A DNA stretch of 57,652 nt. It comes from Ruminiclostridium sp. (lineage in GTDB: Bacteria > Bacillota > Clostridia > Oscillospirales > Ruminococcaceae). The stretch is taken from the NCBI GenBank assembly GCA_017625405.1, contig JAGALB010000025.1:1-57652 (forward strand), in the 5' to 3' direction. Within the stretch, counting starts at the first letter, position 1, and each line of letters starts with the position of its first letter. Below the pieces are notes generated by a model. That model searched no databases, had not been told where the DNA came from, and saw nothing but the letters and a program-made list of their open reading frames with translations. Positions 30,887 to 39,876 of the stretch are shown here, piece after piece. Position numbers and translations under genes: made by a program.

Positions 30887-32869
30887 TTATCCTAAAGTCT
30901 TTTCACAGAACTTAATCATACGCTCTATGTTGTCCTCTCGCTGTCCGAGAAAATCCCTGATACACTTTGCGGTGGCATATCCGCCGTTTATCGCTTCATC
31001 AGCCGTTCCTGTTCCTTCATAGCGACTGAAGAACTGCTCATACAGAGGACCGTATGTATCCTCAAACAGCTGCAGTCTTTCAAGTGCGTGCTGTTTTTCA
31101 AAGCAGCCGTCAGAGAGTCCGGAAAGCTTTATACAGAATTCATCTGCAAATTTATCATTTGTCATAAGATAAGCAAAGCATAGCACCGCAGGATTATCGG
31201 TATTCATATCAAGAAGCCCGTCATCCTTATAGTTTGCGTTCTTTATTGTATTATTGCGGGCATCGCTTTCGCCGCATACGCCGCCGAATTCGATATCATA
31301 GAACATAAGACGCCATCTGCCGTCACCGTATGTGCTGCCGTCAGATGTTGTTGTCTTCCACATTGACCAGTTCTTACCCGGCCAGTCCCATTTATTATCT
31401 ATCCAGCTCTGCACCGCAAAATAATCCATAACAGAAGCGGGATCAACCAGCTTTATAAATTCGTTGTAATCTTCCTCATTTTCAAGATCAGAATGTGTTT
31501 CAAAAAACTCATAAAGCTCGTGGAAATAATAGGTTTCATCAGTCACACCGGCAGGAAGATCACCTTCATCAAGCTTGTAGCCAAGTTCGAGAGCTTCGGC
31601 ATCACCCTTGTAGATTATAACATCATCCTTGTTTACTCCGTAATAATCTTCCATATAGTCATTGGTATAGTCTTCCTGAAGGATATACAGACCCCAGTAT
31701 TCACCATTCAGATAGACAACGCAGGGACGTGATTTCTGTGTCGCACAGTTCATTTCCTCCACCAGCGACTGCCAGTAGGTATCGTTGAACTTCGCAGTAA
31801 AGGCACAGTTACCACCGTTTCTTAAAACAAGTGTGTCATATTTATCCATGACTTCGCCGTTTACATTTGTATAATCTTCACCGAATACTGCATAATCAAA
31901 ATTGTTTTCTCCGTAATCTGTACGTGCATAAAGACGTAATCCCTTCTGAATATCAGAACGGGAATAATTACGCTGCACACGTATTCCGCAGTTCTGGGTA
32001 AGAACAGGTGTCATAGCATCAGAGGTAGCTTCAAACAGCGTTATTGACGCTTCACGTTCCCACTTTCTTCCCTTCTGCTTATAATTTGCATCAAGGCTTC
32101 GTGCTGTTTCCGGGTCACGGATACGTTTCTTTTCTGTCAGGTATTTCTCAAGAGCTTCAGCAAAAATATCTCCCTTTACATAAATGCCGTTCTTACTGTC
32201 AAAGAAATCATCATAGTTTACCGAAATGCTCATCACCGCAAGGCTTTTTCCGCTTGCTTCACAGCTTTCGGAAATCCCCTGTATGTGTTCTTCAACTGTT
32301 CCTACAAAATAAGTAGCCTGAACATCTCCGCCGTATGTACCGTCAGCATTTTTTGTTACTGCCCGTATTACAGTACATTTGTCAACTGCCTCATCATCGG
32401 GCGCAGGAATTTCGCAATCAAAACCGTTTCGCTCCTTGTTTACAGAACAGAATGTACCGCCGATTTCAACAGGCTCAACAGCGGAAACAATATTTTTATC
32501 ACCTTTACGGTCAGTTATCTCCACTGCACCTGTATAAAGCTTTGCAGACCCGCTTACAGTCGGATCACTGCCGTCAGTGGTGTAATAAATCTCACCATCA
32601 GTGAGCGAAGATATTTCAACGCTGAAAGCTTCAGGATAGATGCCGCTATCGTGCGAAAACTCAACCGATGGTGCTTCAACAACAACTGTTTCTGCCGCCT
32701 TAGCCTGTGTTGTTTCGGTCGTTGCTGTATCTTCCGGGTTCGTTGATACAGCGGCTGTTGTATCTGATGATGTATTCACAGGTGTTTCATCAACGTAAAT
32801 ATCATCACAGCCCGATACTGTAAATACAAGCGAAGAAACAAGCAATGCAGAAAGTATTTTTTTATTCAT
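30887..32869 (-). CDS. CotH-family kinase lipoprotein with chitobiase-like beta domain
   Basis: The product has 660 residues from ATG 32869, with AAAGGA 9 nt upstream. It has a lipoprotein signal (FTVSGC, Cys21), a Thr/Ser linker, a CHB_HEX_C-type beta domain (about 65-130, ISSLTDGEIYYTTDGSDP), then a CotH domain (about 200-650): GLRLYARTDYG, LVLRNGG, PCVVYLNGEYWGLYILQEDYTNDYMEDYYG, WIDNKWDWPGKNW and FYDIEFGG with the expected metal-binding acids. CotH proteins are atypical kinases that phosphorylate spore-coat proteins, and relatives occur in ruminococcal surface complexes. Here it is a surface lipoprotein. Its substrate is unknown; no dockerin is visible. Confidence 0.9.
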   Translation of the reverse strand: MNKKILSALLVSSLVFTVSGCDDIYVDETPVNTSSDTTAAVSTNPEDTATTETTQAKAAETVVVEAPSVEFSHDSGIYPEAFSVEISSLTDGEIYYTTDGSDPTVSGSAKLYTGAVEITDRKGDKNIVSAVEPVEIGGTFCSVNKERNGFDCEIPAPDDEAVDKCTVIRAVTKNADGTYGGDVQATYFVGTVEEHIQGISESCEASGKSLAVMSISVNYDDFFDSKNGIYVKGDIFAEALEKYLTEKKRIRDPETARSLDANYKQKGRKWEREASITLFEATSDAMTPVLTQNCGIRVQRNYSRSDIQKGLRLYARTDYGENNFDYAVFGEDYTNVNGEVMDKYDTLVLRNGGNCAFTAKFNDTYWQSLVEEMNCATQKSRPCVVYLNGEYWGLYILQEDYTNDYMEDYYGVNKDDVIIYKGDAEALELGYKLDEGDLPAGVTDETYYFHELYEFFETHSDLENEEDYNEFIKLVDPASVMDYFAVQSWIDNKWDWPGKNWSMWKTTTSDGSTYGDGRWRLMFYDIEFGGVCGESDARNNTIKNANYKDDGLLDMNTDNPAVLCFAYLMTNDKFADEFCIKLSGLSDGCFEKQHALERLQLFEDTYGPLYEQFFSRYEGTGTADEAINGGYATAKCIRDFLGQREDNIERMIKFCEKTLG

Positions 32870-33596
32870 AACAAAGCTTCCTTTCACCTTTGTTGAAGCT
32901 GTTTACGTATATTCTTCCGTATTTTGAGAATGAAATCTGATGTATTCCAAGCTCACGGAGCAGATTTACATAATAAAGAGGCATCGCTCCCTCGCATTTG
33001 AGCTCCATTACATTATAATTCTCAATTCCTGTATCGAGAAGTTCATTATTCTCATCACGCCTGAGAGTCAGGTCATCCCATCTTCCTCTTATATCCTTAT
33101 CAAAGGTTACTCGAAAACCCGGAAAACGATTATCGGAATACGCAACCCTGTCATAGGCAAGAAACAGCTTAGGAACAGGCTTGTATTTTTTCATGAGATA
33201 ATCAATTTCATTGAAAATCTGATTTTCGGTATAACCGGAAAGACTTGGTGGCCTGATACCGCTTTCTATGTAATCTGCTGCCTCACTGAAAGGAATTATT
33301 ATACGTCTTTTATATACAATTTTACGGAATTTTTTCTTGATTTCAAAAAACACCATTGAATTGTCATTTGCTGTGCCATAACTCCTGATACGCAGTTTTT
33401 CCTTATATACCGGCTTGTCAAGTGAATGCTCTATAAACCAGAAATCATCTGTATCAAGATAAATATTGCAGATTGTATACTTATCATATTTATCCTTTAC
33501 AAGATGTTCGCCCACAGCAGAAACAAAACGTTCTTTCTGCTCTTCTGTCAGCAGATATTTACTTTCAAATCGGTTGAAACTCTGAATAATCGCCAT
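32862..33596 (-). CDS. VTC-domain polyphosphate polymerase
   Basis: The product has 244 residues. Its start shares the A of the upstream TGATG and its stop overlaps the CotH start. The VTC tunnel-domain signatures are present: FNRFESKYLL, CNIYLDTDDF, KLRIRSYG, FFEIKKKFRKIVYKRR, FLAYDRVAY, RVTFDKDIRG, VMELKCEG and FSKYGRIYV, so the basic residues that bind the phosphate chain and the Glu that binds metal are kept. It should make polyphosphate from ATP. It has no SPX domain or membrane helices, so coupling to a membrane protein (DUF4956 downstream) would be needed for export. Confidence 0.92.
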   Translation of the reverse strand: MAIIQSFNRFESKYLLTEEQKERFVSAVGEHLVKDKYDKYTICNIYLDTDDFWFIEHSLDKPVYKEKLRIRSYGTANDNSMVFFEIKKKFRKIVYKRRIIIPFSEAADYIESGIRPPSLSGYTENQIFNEIDYLMKKYKPVPKLFLAYDRVAYSDNRFPGFRVTFDKDIRGRWDDLTLRRDENNELLDTGIENYNVMELKCEGAMPLYYVNLLRELGIHQISFSKYGRIYVNSFNKGERKLCYE

Positions 33597-34567
33597 CAGT
33601 TTTCCTCAAAAGGATATTTGATACCCCATTCTGCACGTAAGTCATCCATTATTTTCATTACTCTGAGAATTTCGGAATGCGGCATCTGTTCACATTCGGT
33701 TTTTCCCTGTCTGATAGTTTTGAGGGATGCTTCTACTTCGTACTCGAAGCCTGTAATCTGCTTCGGGGTTTCATAACGTGTAACAGTACCGTCATTCAGC
33801 AATACGTTTATGCCTTCGCAGTTATTGATGTTTTCAAATTCAATTCTGCCCTTACTGCCGTAAATAATGCCCTTAAGGTCAGTGTTGGAATTCATATTGC
33901 TGTGCAGAATTGCTGTTCTGCCGTCAGTATAATCAAAAACTACCGTGTTGTGTGTATCAACACCGTACTCATTCTTTGAGCAGGAAGAAGTGATTTCCTC
34001 AATATCGCTGCCAAATGCCATGAGAGCAAAATTTATTGTATAAACACCCAGGTCAAGAAGCGCACCGCCCGCAAGCTCGGGCTTTCTGAAACGTTCAACG
34101 TGGGCAATGGAATACCCGAGATTTGCAGTAAGCGAAGATATTTCGCCTATGACCCCGCTTGCAATTATTTCATCCAGTGTGAAACGCATGGGAAGATAGC
34201 GTGTCCAGATAGCTTCGCCGATGTATAAACCCTTGCTTTCGGCAAGGTCGATAAGTTCCTTTGCCTGCTGGAAATTTGCGGTAAATGCCTTTTCGCAGAG
34301 TACATTTCTACCTGCATTAAGACAAAGACGGGCATGCTCATAATGATGTGAATGAGGCGTTGCCACATATATAAGGTCAATGTCTTCATCAGCCGCAAGT
34401 TCTTCGTAGCTGCCGTAATATTTTTCTGCTGAAAATTCTTCGGCAAAAGCCCTGGCTTTTGCTTCGTCCCTTGAAGCAACCGCACCGAGAATCACTCCAT
34501 CCATTCCGTTGACTGTTTCTGCCATTTTACGTGCGATCAAGCCCGCACCCAGGATACCTATTTTCAT
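33596..34567 (-). CDS. Gfo/Idh/MocA-family oxidoreductase
   Basis: The product has 323 residues from ATG 34567, with AGGAGG 7 nt upstream (a GTG 6 nt earlier is too close). The N-terminal Rossmann fold has GILGAGLIARKM; family motifs are VATPHSHHYEHARLCLNAGRNVLCEKAFTANFQQAKELIDLAESKG (catalytic EK) and GGALLDLGVYTINFA. It would oxidise or reduce a sugar, cyclitol or related substrate with NAD(P). The substrate is unknown. It leads the VTC-CotH-DUF4956 operon and overlaps the VTC gene by 1 bp, though a functional link is not obvious. Confidence 0.93.
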   Translation of the reverse strand: MKIGILGAGLIARKMAETVNGMDGVILGAVASRDEAKARAFAEEFSAEKYYGSYEELAADEDIDLIYVATPHSHHYEHARLCLNAGRNVLCEKAFTANFQQAKELIDLAESKGLYIGEAIWTRYLPMRFTLDEIIASGVIGEISSLTANLGYSIAHVERFRKPELAGGALLDLGVYTINFALMAFGSDIEEITSSCSKNEYGVDTHNTVVFDYTDGRTAILHSNMNSNTDLKGIIYGSKGRIEFENINNCEGINVLLNDGTVTRYETPKQITGFEYEVEASLKTIRQGKTECEQMPHSEILRVMKIMDDLRAEWGIKYPFEEN

Positions 34568-34595
34568 ATGCACGCCTCCTTTTGTAATCGTTTTT

Positions 34596-34624
34596 ATTAT
34601 ATCATTGTAAAGCGTTCAAGTCAA
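34596..34624 (-). promoter_or_regulatory. Promoter of the MocA-VTC-CotH-DUF4956 operon
   Basis: TTGACT (34624-34619), 17 bp, TATAAT (34601-34596) on the minus strand, about 29 bp before the MocA start. Confidence 0.75.
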
Positions 34625-34690
34625 TAAACATATGGTGAAAATTGTGAAAAAAGGTTGTGTTTGTGGTATGGATGTGAGGTTATTGACATT

Positions 34691-34725
34691 AAAAAACAGT
34701 CTGATACATTATCAGACTGTTTTTT
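34691..34725 (-). terminator. Terminator of the ABC exporter operon
   Basis: The stem ACAGTCTGATA/TATCAGACTGT with a short loop, flanked by six T on the minus strand (34696-34691) and a T run on the plus strand. Confidence 0.88.
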
Positions 34726-34755
34726 ATTATTTATGATTTTTCCGATAAAAGTTTC

Positions 34756-35916
34756 TTAACCCTTGCTGTGCTTATACTTGTTTGCAAGCAGAATAAGTGC
34801 AAACAGCGCTACTGCAAAAAGTGCTTCAATTCCAAGGCAGGACATAAATTCAGAATAGTCAAAAGTTGCCTCCGAAGTGAATGCCAGCATATCAGTCGCC
34901 TTTATATACCAGTAAGCAGGCAGGAATCTTGAGAAAGCAAGTATGTTTTCGCCGAGAAGCGACTGTTCTACGAAAATACCGCAGAGGAAGCTCATAGAAA
35001 GCGGAACTATATTTGCAACCAGAGCTACATAACGGGGCTCGCTTGTAAGCGTTGATGTAAGGATAGCGATTCCGGCTGAAACAAGAGTAAAGACAAAGCT
35101 GTTGAGAACTGCAAGCCAGGCTTTTCCTGTAAACATACCGCCGTTGATCACAATACCTACAAGCATGAATAACACCCACACAGCGGCTACAAGCAGAAGG
35201 CTGCCAAGTATAATCTGCATTGTCTGGGAAAATACGGGAGTGCTTGAGGAATTTGTGCGTGCCGCAATTTCCTTTTTATTCATCTTTATAAGAACAACTG
35301 TAAGTATGGAAATAAGCACGGAAATAAGTCCGTATGGAAGATATGTGAAGAAGAATGCAAGTTTAATGATATAATCTGTGCTTTCATTACCGTCGTCCGA
35401 AAATGTTTCGACAGTAACCTCTGTTTCCTTTGAAAGTGTGTCATTTGTTTTGCTTATTGCTTCAGAAACATTGTCATTAGCGGCCATATACGCTGAAAGC
35501 GTGGATACATAATGATTGATTTTATTGTCGATAAACACACCGTCATAGCTGTCGGGAAGCTGATAGTTAGTAAGAAGATTTTCTGTTTCCCCTGCCCTGA
35601 TTTTTTCTTCAAAGCCGTTTTTGATTGTCAGCACATAGTCGGCTCTGGTATAATACAGTGCATCAAGGATTTCATCCTTGTCATTTTCGATTTCCACAAG
35701 GGTATTTGTGCTTCCGATATAGTCGGTAAGCGCCTTGCTGGCTTCGGTGTTATCTTCGTCAATTACGCATACACCAAGACTTACACTTTCAAATTTTACA
35801 GAAGGCTCGGCGCTGCTTGAAAACATAAATACAAGCATAACAAAAATTCCTGTATAGATAAGCGCCATTAAGAGATTTTTCTTTACAACCTTCATATATG
35901 TTTTAAAGACTGGCAT
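34756..35916 (-). CDS. ABC-2 type transporter permease (second)
   Basis: The product has 386 residues from ATG 35916, with AAGGAGG 7 nt upstream and a 14-bp overlap with the preceding permease gene. One N-terminal membrane helix (LLMALIYTGIFVMLVFMF) is followed by a large extracytoplasmic domain of about 150 residues and five C-terminal helices, the ABC-2 (YhgE/Pip-like or LnrN-like) plan. It should pair with the other permease and the ATPase to export or resist a membrane-active compound. The substrate is not known. Confidence 0.88.
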   Translation of the reverse strand: MPVFKTYMKVVKKNLLMALIYTGIFVMLVFMFSSSAEPSVKFESVSLGVCVIDEDNTEASKALTDYIGSTNTLVEIENDKDEILDALYYTRADYVLTIKNGFEEKIRAGETENLLTNYQLPDSYDGVFIDNKINHYVSTLSAYMAANDNVSEAISKTNDTLSKETEVTVETFSDDGNESTDYIIKLAFFFTYLPYGLISVLISILTVVLIKMNKKEIAARTNSSSTPVFSQTMQIILGSLLLVAAVWVLFMLVGIVINGGMFTGKAWLAVLNSFVFTLVSAGIAILTSTLTSEPRYVALVANIVPLSMSFLCGIFVEQSLLGENILAFSRFLPAYWYIKATDMLAFTSEATFDYSEFMSCLGIEALFAVALFALILLANKYKHSKG

Positions 35917-37045
35917 ATCTGCGCCTCCTTGTAAGTAAGAATCCACCGAGACAGAAAACTACTGTCATAATAAGCATTGTTATAATTTTTGTGGTAAAGC
36001 GTTCATAATCATCATAGATATTCAGGCAATAGAAAGCATCGGAAATTACTGCTGCAGGGTTTATTTCATTGAACCAGGGAGCAACTGTATCTACCATACC
36101 CTTCATGGTATTTATCATAAGTCCGCTGAAGAAGCAGCAGGTCAATGATGCGGCAATACAGATTGCAGACTTTGTATCGCCGTCCTTTGTGCCGATTGAG
36201 CCGACGAAGAAGCCGAAGGATGTGCCTAAGAAGCCGCCTAAAATACCTGCGAGATAAACGAAAGGAATCTTTGTGCCGAAATCAATTCCGAGTACGAAAA
36301 TGAGGTATGTAAGCGAAACGGATACACAGATTGTTTCAGCAGCAAAACGTGCAAGCAGTGCTGAAGTCATTGATGCAATTTTCCTTCTGGGAGCACAGCA
36401 GCGGCGTGCACCCAACGGAGAAAGATTCGCCTGATTATCAACAGTCATGTATACACCTAAGTTTGAACCTAAAAGTCCCACCATAGCGATAAGGTTATAG
36501 AAATAACCCAGCATATTATCGGTATTACCGTCAGTGAGAGGCAGCTGCTCATTACAGGAAACCTGCTCTGAAAGTGCTTCAATAACGGAAGGCAGCTTTG
36601 ATATATCAGTTTTCATTGTGTCTTCAATAATTGCCGCTGTGGAGTTGTACTGCTCGGCGAAGGATTTTACGATAGTCTTTTTTACATTGATTACCGTACC
36701 GCTTGTAAGACCCGAAACAGAAACCTTAACGCTGTCATCTACGAACATAATGCCTGAAATTTCGTTTTCTTCAAGCAATTTCATCGCCTGCTCCCTGTCG
36801 GCGTAGGTCACTGTAAATAACGGCTCTTCACCTGCTGTTATCTCATCCATTACTGTGCGGAATGCCGCATTTTCAGACTCCATAACAACTGCTACCGGAA
36901 CAGCCTCAAAGGCATTTGATGCGTTTATATTTCCGAAAGCAATATGGAAAACCGTACCTAAAAACACAGGGAAAAGCAGCATCCACAGTATTACATCCTT
37001 ACTGCGAAGGCATACAAGAAAATCGTATTTGAAATTATGCCACAT
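35903..37045 (-). CDS. ABC-2 type transporter permease (first)
   Basis: The product has 380 residues, with GGAG about 9 nt before the start. It has one N-terminal helix (VILWMLLFPVFLGTVFHIAF), a roughly 150-residue outer domain, then five helices with the ABC-2 motif region NLSPLGARRCCAPRRKIASMTSALLARFAAETICVSVSLTYLIFVLGI. It is related in plan to the downstream permease, suggesting a heterodimer from an old duplication. It starts 12 bp after the ATPase stop. Confidence 0.88.
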   Translation of the reverse strand: MWHNFKYDFLVCLRSKDVILWMLLFPVFLGTVFHIAFGNINASNAFEAVPVAVVMESENAAFRTVMDEITAGEEPLFTVTYADREQAMKLLEENEISGIMFVDDSVKVSVSGLTSGTVINVKKTIVKSFAEQYNSTAAIIEDTMKTDISKLPSVIEALSEQVSCNEQLPLTDGNTDNMLGYFYNLIAMVGLLGSNLGVYMTVDNQANLSPLGARRCCAPRRKIASMTSALLARFAAETICVSVSLTYLIFVLGIDFGTKIPFVYLAGILGGFLGTSFGFFVGSIGTKDGDTKSAICIAASLTCCFFSGLMINTMKGMVDTVAPWFNEINPAAVISDAFYCLNIYDDYERFTTKIITMLIMTVVFCLGGFLLTRRRRYASL

Positions 37046-37057
37046 AATTTATCTCCT

Positions 37058-38005
37058 TTAATCGCTGTCACGGAGTGCCTTGCCTGTAATTTCAAGGAAC
37101 ACATCGTTCAGAGTAGGCAGTTCGGAATATACTCTGCCGAATTTAAGCTCATGATTCTGAAGAATACTCAGTATTCTGATAAGATTGTGAGTTCCGCCGT
37201 CACATTTTACCTGAAGAACATTGTTTTCAAATTCAGCGCTGTAAACGTGAGGAAGGTCACGGATTTCAGAAAGAGCATTTTCGGGAATCATAAACATATC
37301 AATGTTTACCGTTTCGCTGTTCTTGATCATTTTCTTCAGCTCTTCATTTGTACCCTCGGCAATTTTTTTACCCTTATCCATGATTGCGATACGTGTGCAT
37401 ATCTGTTCAACTTCTTCCATGTAATGCGAGGTATAGATGATTGTCGCACCGTTTTTATTAAGCTGCTGGATGCCTTCAAGAATCTTGTTTCTGCTCTGGG
37501 GGTCTACCGCAACGGTAGGCTCGTCAAGAATTATCAGCTTCGGCTTATGCGCTATGCCGCAGGCAATGTTCAGTCGTCTTAAAAGGCCGCCCGAAAGCTT
37601 TTTGGGATAGAACTTTCTGAATTCTTCAAGTCCTACAAACCTGATTGCTTCTTCAACATATTCCTTGCGTTTCTTGCTGTCGTTTATGTAAAGTCCGCAG
37701 AAGTAATCAATGTTTTCGCCTACTGTAAGCTCATCATAAACTGCCACATTCTGCATTATGATACCGATGTCACGCTTGATATCGTAGCTGTCGGGAGTCA
37801 TCTTCTTTCCGAAGATTTCTATTGTTCCTTTATCAAATGCAAGAAGTGATAAAAGACAGTTTATTGTTGTTGTCTTGCCTGAGCCGTTAGGGCCTAACAG
37901 ACCGAAGATTTCCCCCTGCTTTATTTCAAGTGAAAAATGATCAAGGGCTATCAGATCCTTATATCTTTTAACAAGGTTTTCAATTTTTACTACTGTTTCT
38001 GACAT
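37058..38005 (-). CDS. ABC transporter ATP-binding protein
   Basis: The product has 315 residues from ATG 38005, with AAGGAA upstream. Walker A GPNGSGKTT, Q loop MQNVAVYDEL, signature LSGGLLRRLNIACGI, Walker B LIILDEPTVAVD and the switch His in YTSHYMEEVEQ are all intact. A C-terminal extension of about 90 residues follows, as in DrrA-type exporters. With two permeases and a divergent NarL-type two-component system the layout resembles the B. subtilis lnrLMN-lnrJK linearmycin resistance locus; that is similarity of order, not proof of substrate. Confidence 0.93.
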   Translation of the reverse strand: MSETVVKIENLVKRYKDLIALDHFSLEIKQGEIFGLLGPNGSGKTTTINCLLSLLAFDKGTIEIFGKKMTPDSYDIKRDIGIIMQNVAVYDELTVGENIDYFCGLYINDSKKRKEYVEEAIRFVGLEEFRKFYPKKLSGGLLRRLNIACGIAHKPKLIILDEPTVAVDPQSRNKILEGIQQLNKNGATIIYTSHYMEEVEQICTRIAIMDKGKKIAEGTNEELKKMIKNSETVNIDMFMIPENALSEIRDLPHVYSAEFENNVLQVKCDGGTHNLIRILSILQNHELKFGRVYSELPTLNDVFLEITGKALRDSD

Positions 38006-38039
38006 GGTGTTTATTTCCTTTCCGTTTGATTGTATCTTC

Positions 38040-38068
38040 ATTATAACCCCTTTTCAGCATAAAGTTAA
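38040..38068 (-). promoter_or_regulatory. Promoter of the ABC exporter operon
   Basis: TTAACT (38068-38063), 17 bp, TATAAT (38045-38040) on the minus strand. A TGTCATAAGTCA element (38070-38081) lies directly upstream of the -35. Confidence 0.6.
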
Positions 38069-38092
38069 GTGTCATAAGTCATTTTCTTCGGA

Positions 38093-38135
38093 TGACATTT
38101 GTCACTTTCTTTTTTTACAGCATGGACAAATGTCA
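38093..38135. promoter_or_regulatory. Two TGACA-N2-TGTCA-type dyads in the divergent promoter region
   Basis: Site 1 is TGACATTTGTCA (38093-38104), a perfect dyad with a 2-bp centre. Site 2 is GGACAAATGTCA (38124-38135), one mismatch, overlapping the -35 of the kinase promoter. The centres are 31 bp apart, about three helical turns. They are candidate binding sites for the NarL-type regulator encoded nearby. Confidence 0.55.
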
Positions 38136-38151
38136 TTTTTTATGTTAGAAT
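38123..38151 (+). promoter_or_regulatory. Promoter of the histidine kinase/regulator operon
   Basis: TGGACA (38123-38128), 17 bp, TAGAAT (38146-38151), about 23 bp before the kinase start. The -35 lies inside a dyad. Confidence 0.6.
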
Positions 38152-38174
38152 ATGTAAAAAAGGAGTGTGATGTT

Positions 38175-39242
38175 ATGTACAGGTTTATAAGCAAGCTTCT
38201 GCTTTTATTTGTATTTGCTATATGTATAGTCCATTGTGATGATTTTACAATGCCTGTTATCGCACTCTTGTCTACAGTAACCCTTTCTGCATTTGCGGAA
38301 GTGGCAGGAAGAAAAAAGCGCTCGCTTATATTATTTATCGTGTGGCTTATTGCCTGCTTTATCGAGCCGTTCTTCTGCTTTTCCCTCCCTGTTCTCTTCT
38401 ATGACCTTCTGTCAACCGACAAAGTCTGGCTATCAATAGGAATACCCTTAGCGCTGATTGTAAACCGTTCTTCCTTTGAACTTACAGAGCTGCTTCTTAT
38501 CATATACGGATGTCTTACGGCACTGGTTATTTACAGTGTTCAGCATAAACTTAAAAAATCAGAAAAGGCGCTTATAGATACCCGTGACAAGTCCGAAGAA
38601 ACAACAATGCTGCTTCAGGACAAGAACAGAAGACTTCTTTCCGAACAGGACAACGAAATCAATCTTGCAACAATGAAGGAGAGAAACAGAATTGCAAGAG
38701 AAATCCATGACAACGTAGGTCACATGCTCACACGTTCAATTCTCCAGGTAGGTGCGCTTTCGGTAATAAACAAGGACGAAACCGTGGGAAGCGGTCTTTC
38801 AGACCTGAAGGAAACGCTCAATAACGCAATGACAAGCATCAGGAACAGCGTTCATGACCTGCATGATGATTCAATTAATCTCAAATCTACAATAAATGAA
38901 GCACTGAAAGAGATTTCTGAAAATTACAAGGTTGAAAAGACATACGACTTTTCCGAAACCATGCCGAAAAATATCAAGCTCTGCCTTATCGGTATCGCTA
39001 AGGAATGTATCTCCAATGTCGTAAAGCACAGTAACGGCAATGCCGTAACACTTGTTATACGTGAGCACCCTGCCCTGTGGCATTTTTCATTTTCCGATAA
39101 CGGAAAATGCGACGGACATATCAACGAAAGCGGAATCGGTATTTCCAATATAAAAGAGCGTGCTGAAGGCGCAGGCGGAATCGTGAATCTTTCTTCAACC
39201 GAAAAGGGATTCTCGGTAGTAGTTTCAATTCCAAAGAACTAA
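38175..39242 (+). CDS. NarL-type sensor histidine kinase
   Basis: The product has 355 residues from ATG 38175 (AAGGAG upstream); the frame is open to 38004 but overlaps the divergent gene. The N-terminal 125 residues hold about five membrane helices with almost no outer loop (an intramembrane-type sensor). A coiled coil follows (about 130-165), then HisKA_3 with His178 in RNRIAREIHDNVGHML, and the ATPase domain with IAKECISNVVKHSNG (N box) and ESGIGISNIKERAEGAGG (G boxes). It probably senses a membrane-active compound or the state of the exporter, and passes phosphate to the regulator 10 bp downstream. Confidence 0.92.
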   Translation: MYRFISKLLLLFVFAICIVHCDDFTMPVIALLSTVTLSAFAEVAGRKKRSLILFIVWLIACFIEPFFCFSLPVLFYDLLSTDKVWLSIGIPLALIVNRSSFELTELLLIIYGCLTALVIYSVQHKLKKSEKALIDTRDKSEETTMLLQDKNRRLLSEQDNEINLATMKERNRIAREIHDNVGHMLTRSILQVGALSVINKDETVGSGLSDLKETLNNAMTSIRNSVHDLHDDSINLKSTINEALKEISENYKVEKTYDFSETMPKNIKLCLIGIAKECISNVVKHSNGNAVTLVIREHPALWHFSFSDNGKCDGHINESGIGISNIKERAEGAGGIVNLSSTEKGFSVVVSIPKN

Positions 39243-39252
39243 AGGAGTTTTT

Positions 39253-39876
39253 ATGAATATTCTGATTGTTGATGATGATAAATTAGTAGCACTTTCCCTC
39301 AAAACCATTCTTGAAAGCACAGACAGAATAAACGTCATTGCCATGGGTGCAGACGGAAGCGATGCAATTACACTTTTTGAAGAGCATAAGCCCGACGTGC
39401 TTCTGATGGATATACGAATGGATAAGATGACAGGACTTGAAGCAGGCGAAATAATACTGAAAAAGCATCCTGACGCCAAAATCCTGTATCTTACCACCTT
39501 TTCCGATGATGAATACATTGTCAGGGCGCTTAATATGGGGGCAAAGGGCTATATTTTAAAGCAGGATTTTGAAGGCATTGCTCCAGCACTTGAAGCCGTA
39601 ATGAACGGTCAGAGCGTATTCGGCGAAAAAATCATTGAAAAGCTGCCTGTGCTTATAAACAACAAGAGCAGATTCGATTTTTCAGAACACGATATCAACG
39701 AAAAGGAACAGGAAATAATAACACTTGTCGCGGAAGGACTCAGCAACAAGGAGATAGCTTCAGAGCTGTTTCTCAGCGAAGGAACTGTCAGAAATTATCT
39801 GAGCGAAATACTTGAAAAGCTTGAGCTTCGTGACAGAACACAGCTTGCGATTTTCTATTATACAAATGTGAAATAA
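39253..39876 (+). CDS. NarL/LuxR-family response regulator
   Basis: The product has 207 residues with AAAGGAG upstream. The receiver (1-120) has the acidic pocket VDDDK, phospho-Asp53 in LLMDIRMDKMTG and the Lys in GYILKQ. The C-terminal LuxR helix-turn-helix (about 145-200) shows INEKEQEIITLVAEGLSNKEIASELFLSEGTVRNYLSEILEKLELRDRTQL. It most likely regulates the divergent ABC exporter through the TGACA/TGTCA dyads between the operons. Confidence 0.95.
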   Translation: MNILIVDDDKLVALSLKTILESTDRINVIAMGADGSDAITLFEEHKPDVLLMDIRMDKMTGLEAGEIILKKHPDAKILYLTTFSDDEYIVRALNMGAKGYILKQDFEGIAPALEAVMNGQSVFGEKIIEKLPVLINNKSRFDFSEHDINEKEQEIITLVAEGLSNKEIASELFLSEGTVRNYLSEILEKLELRDRTQLAIFYYTNVK

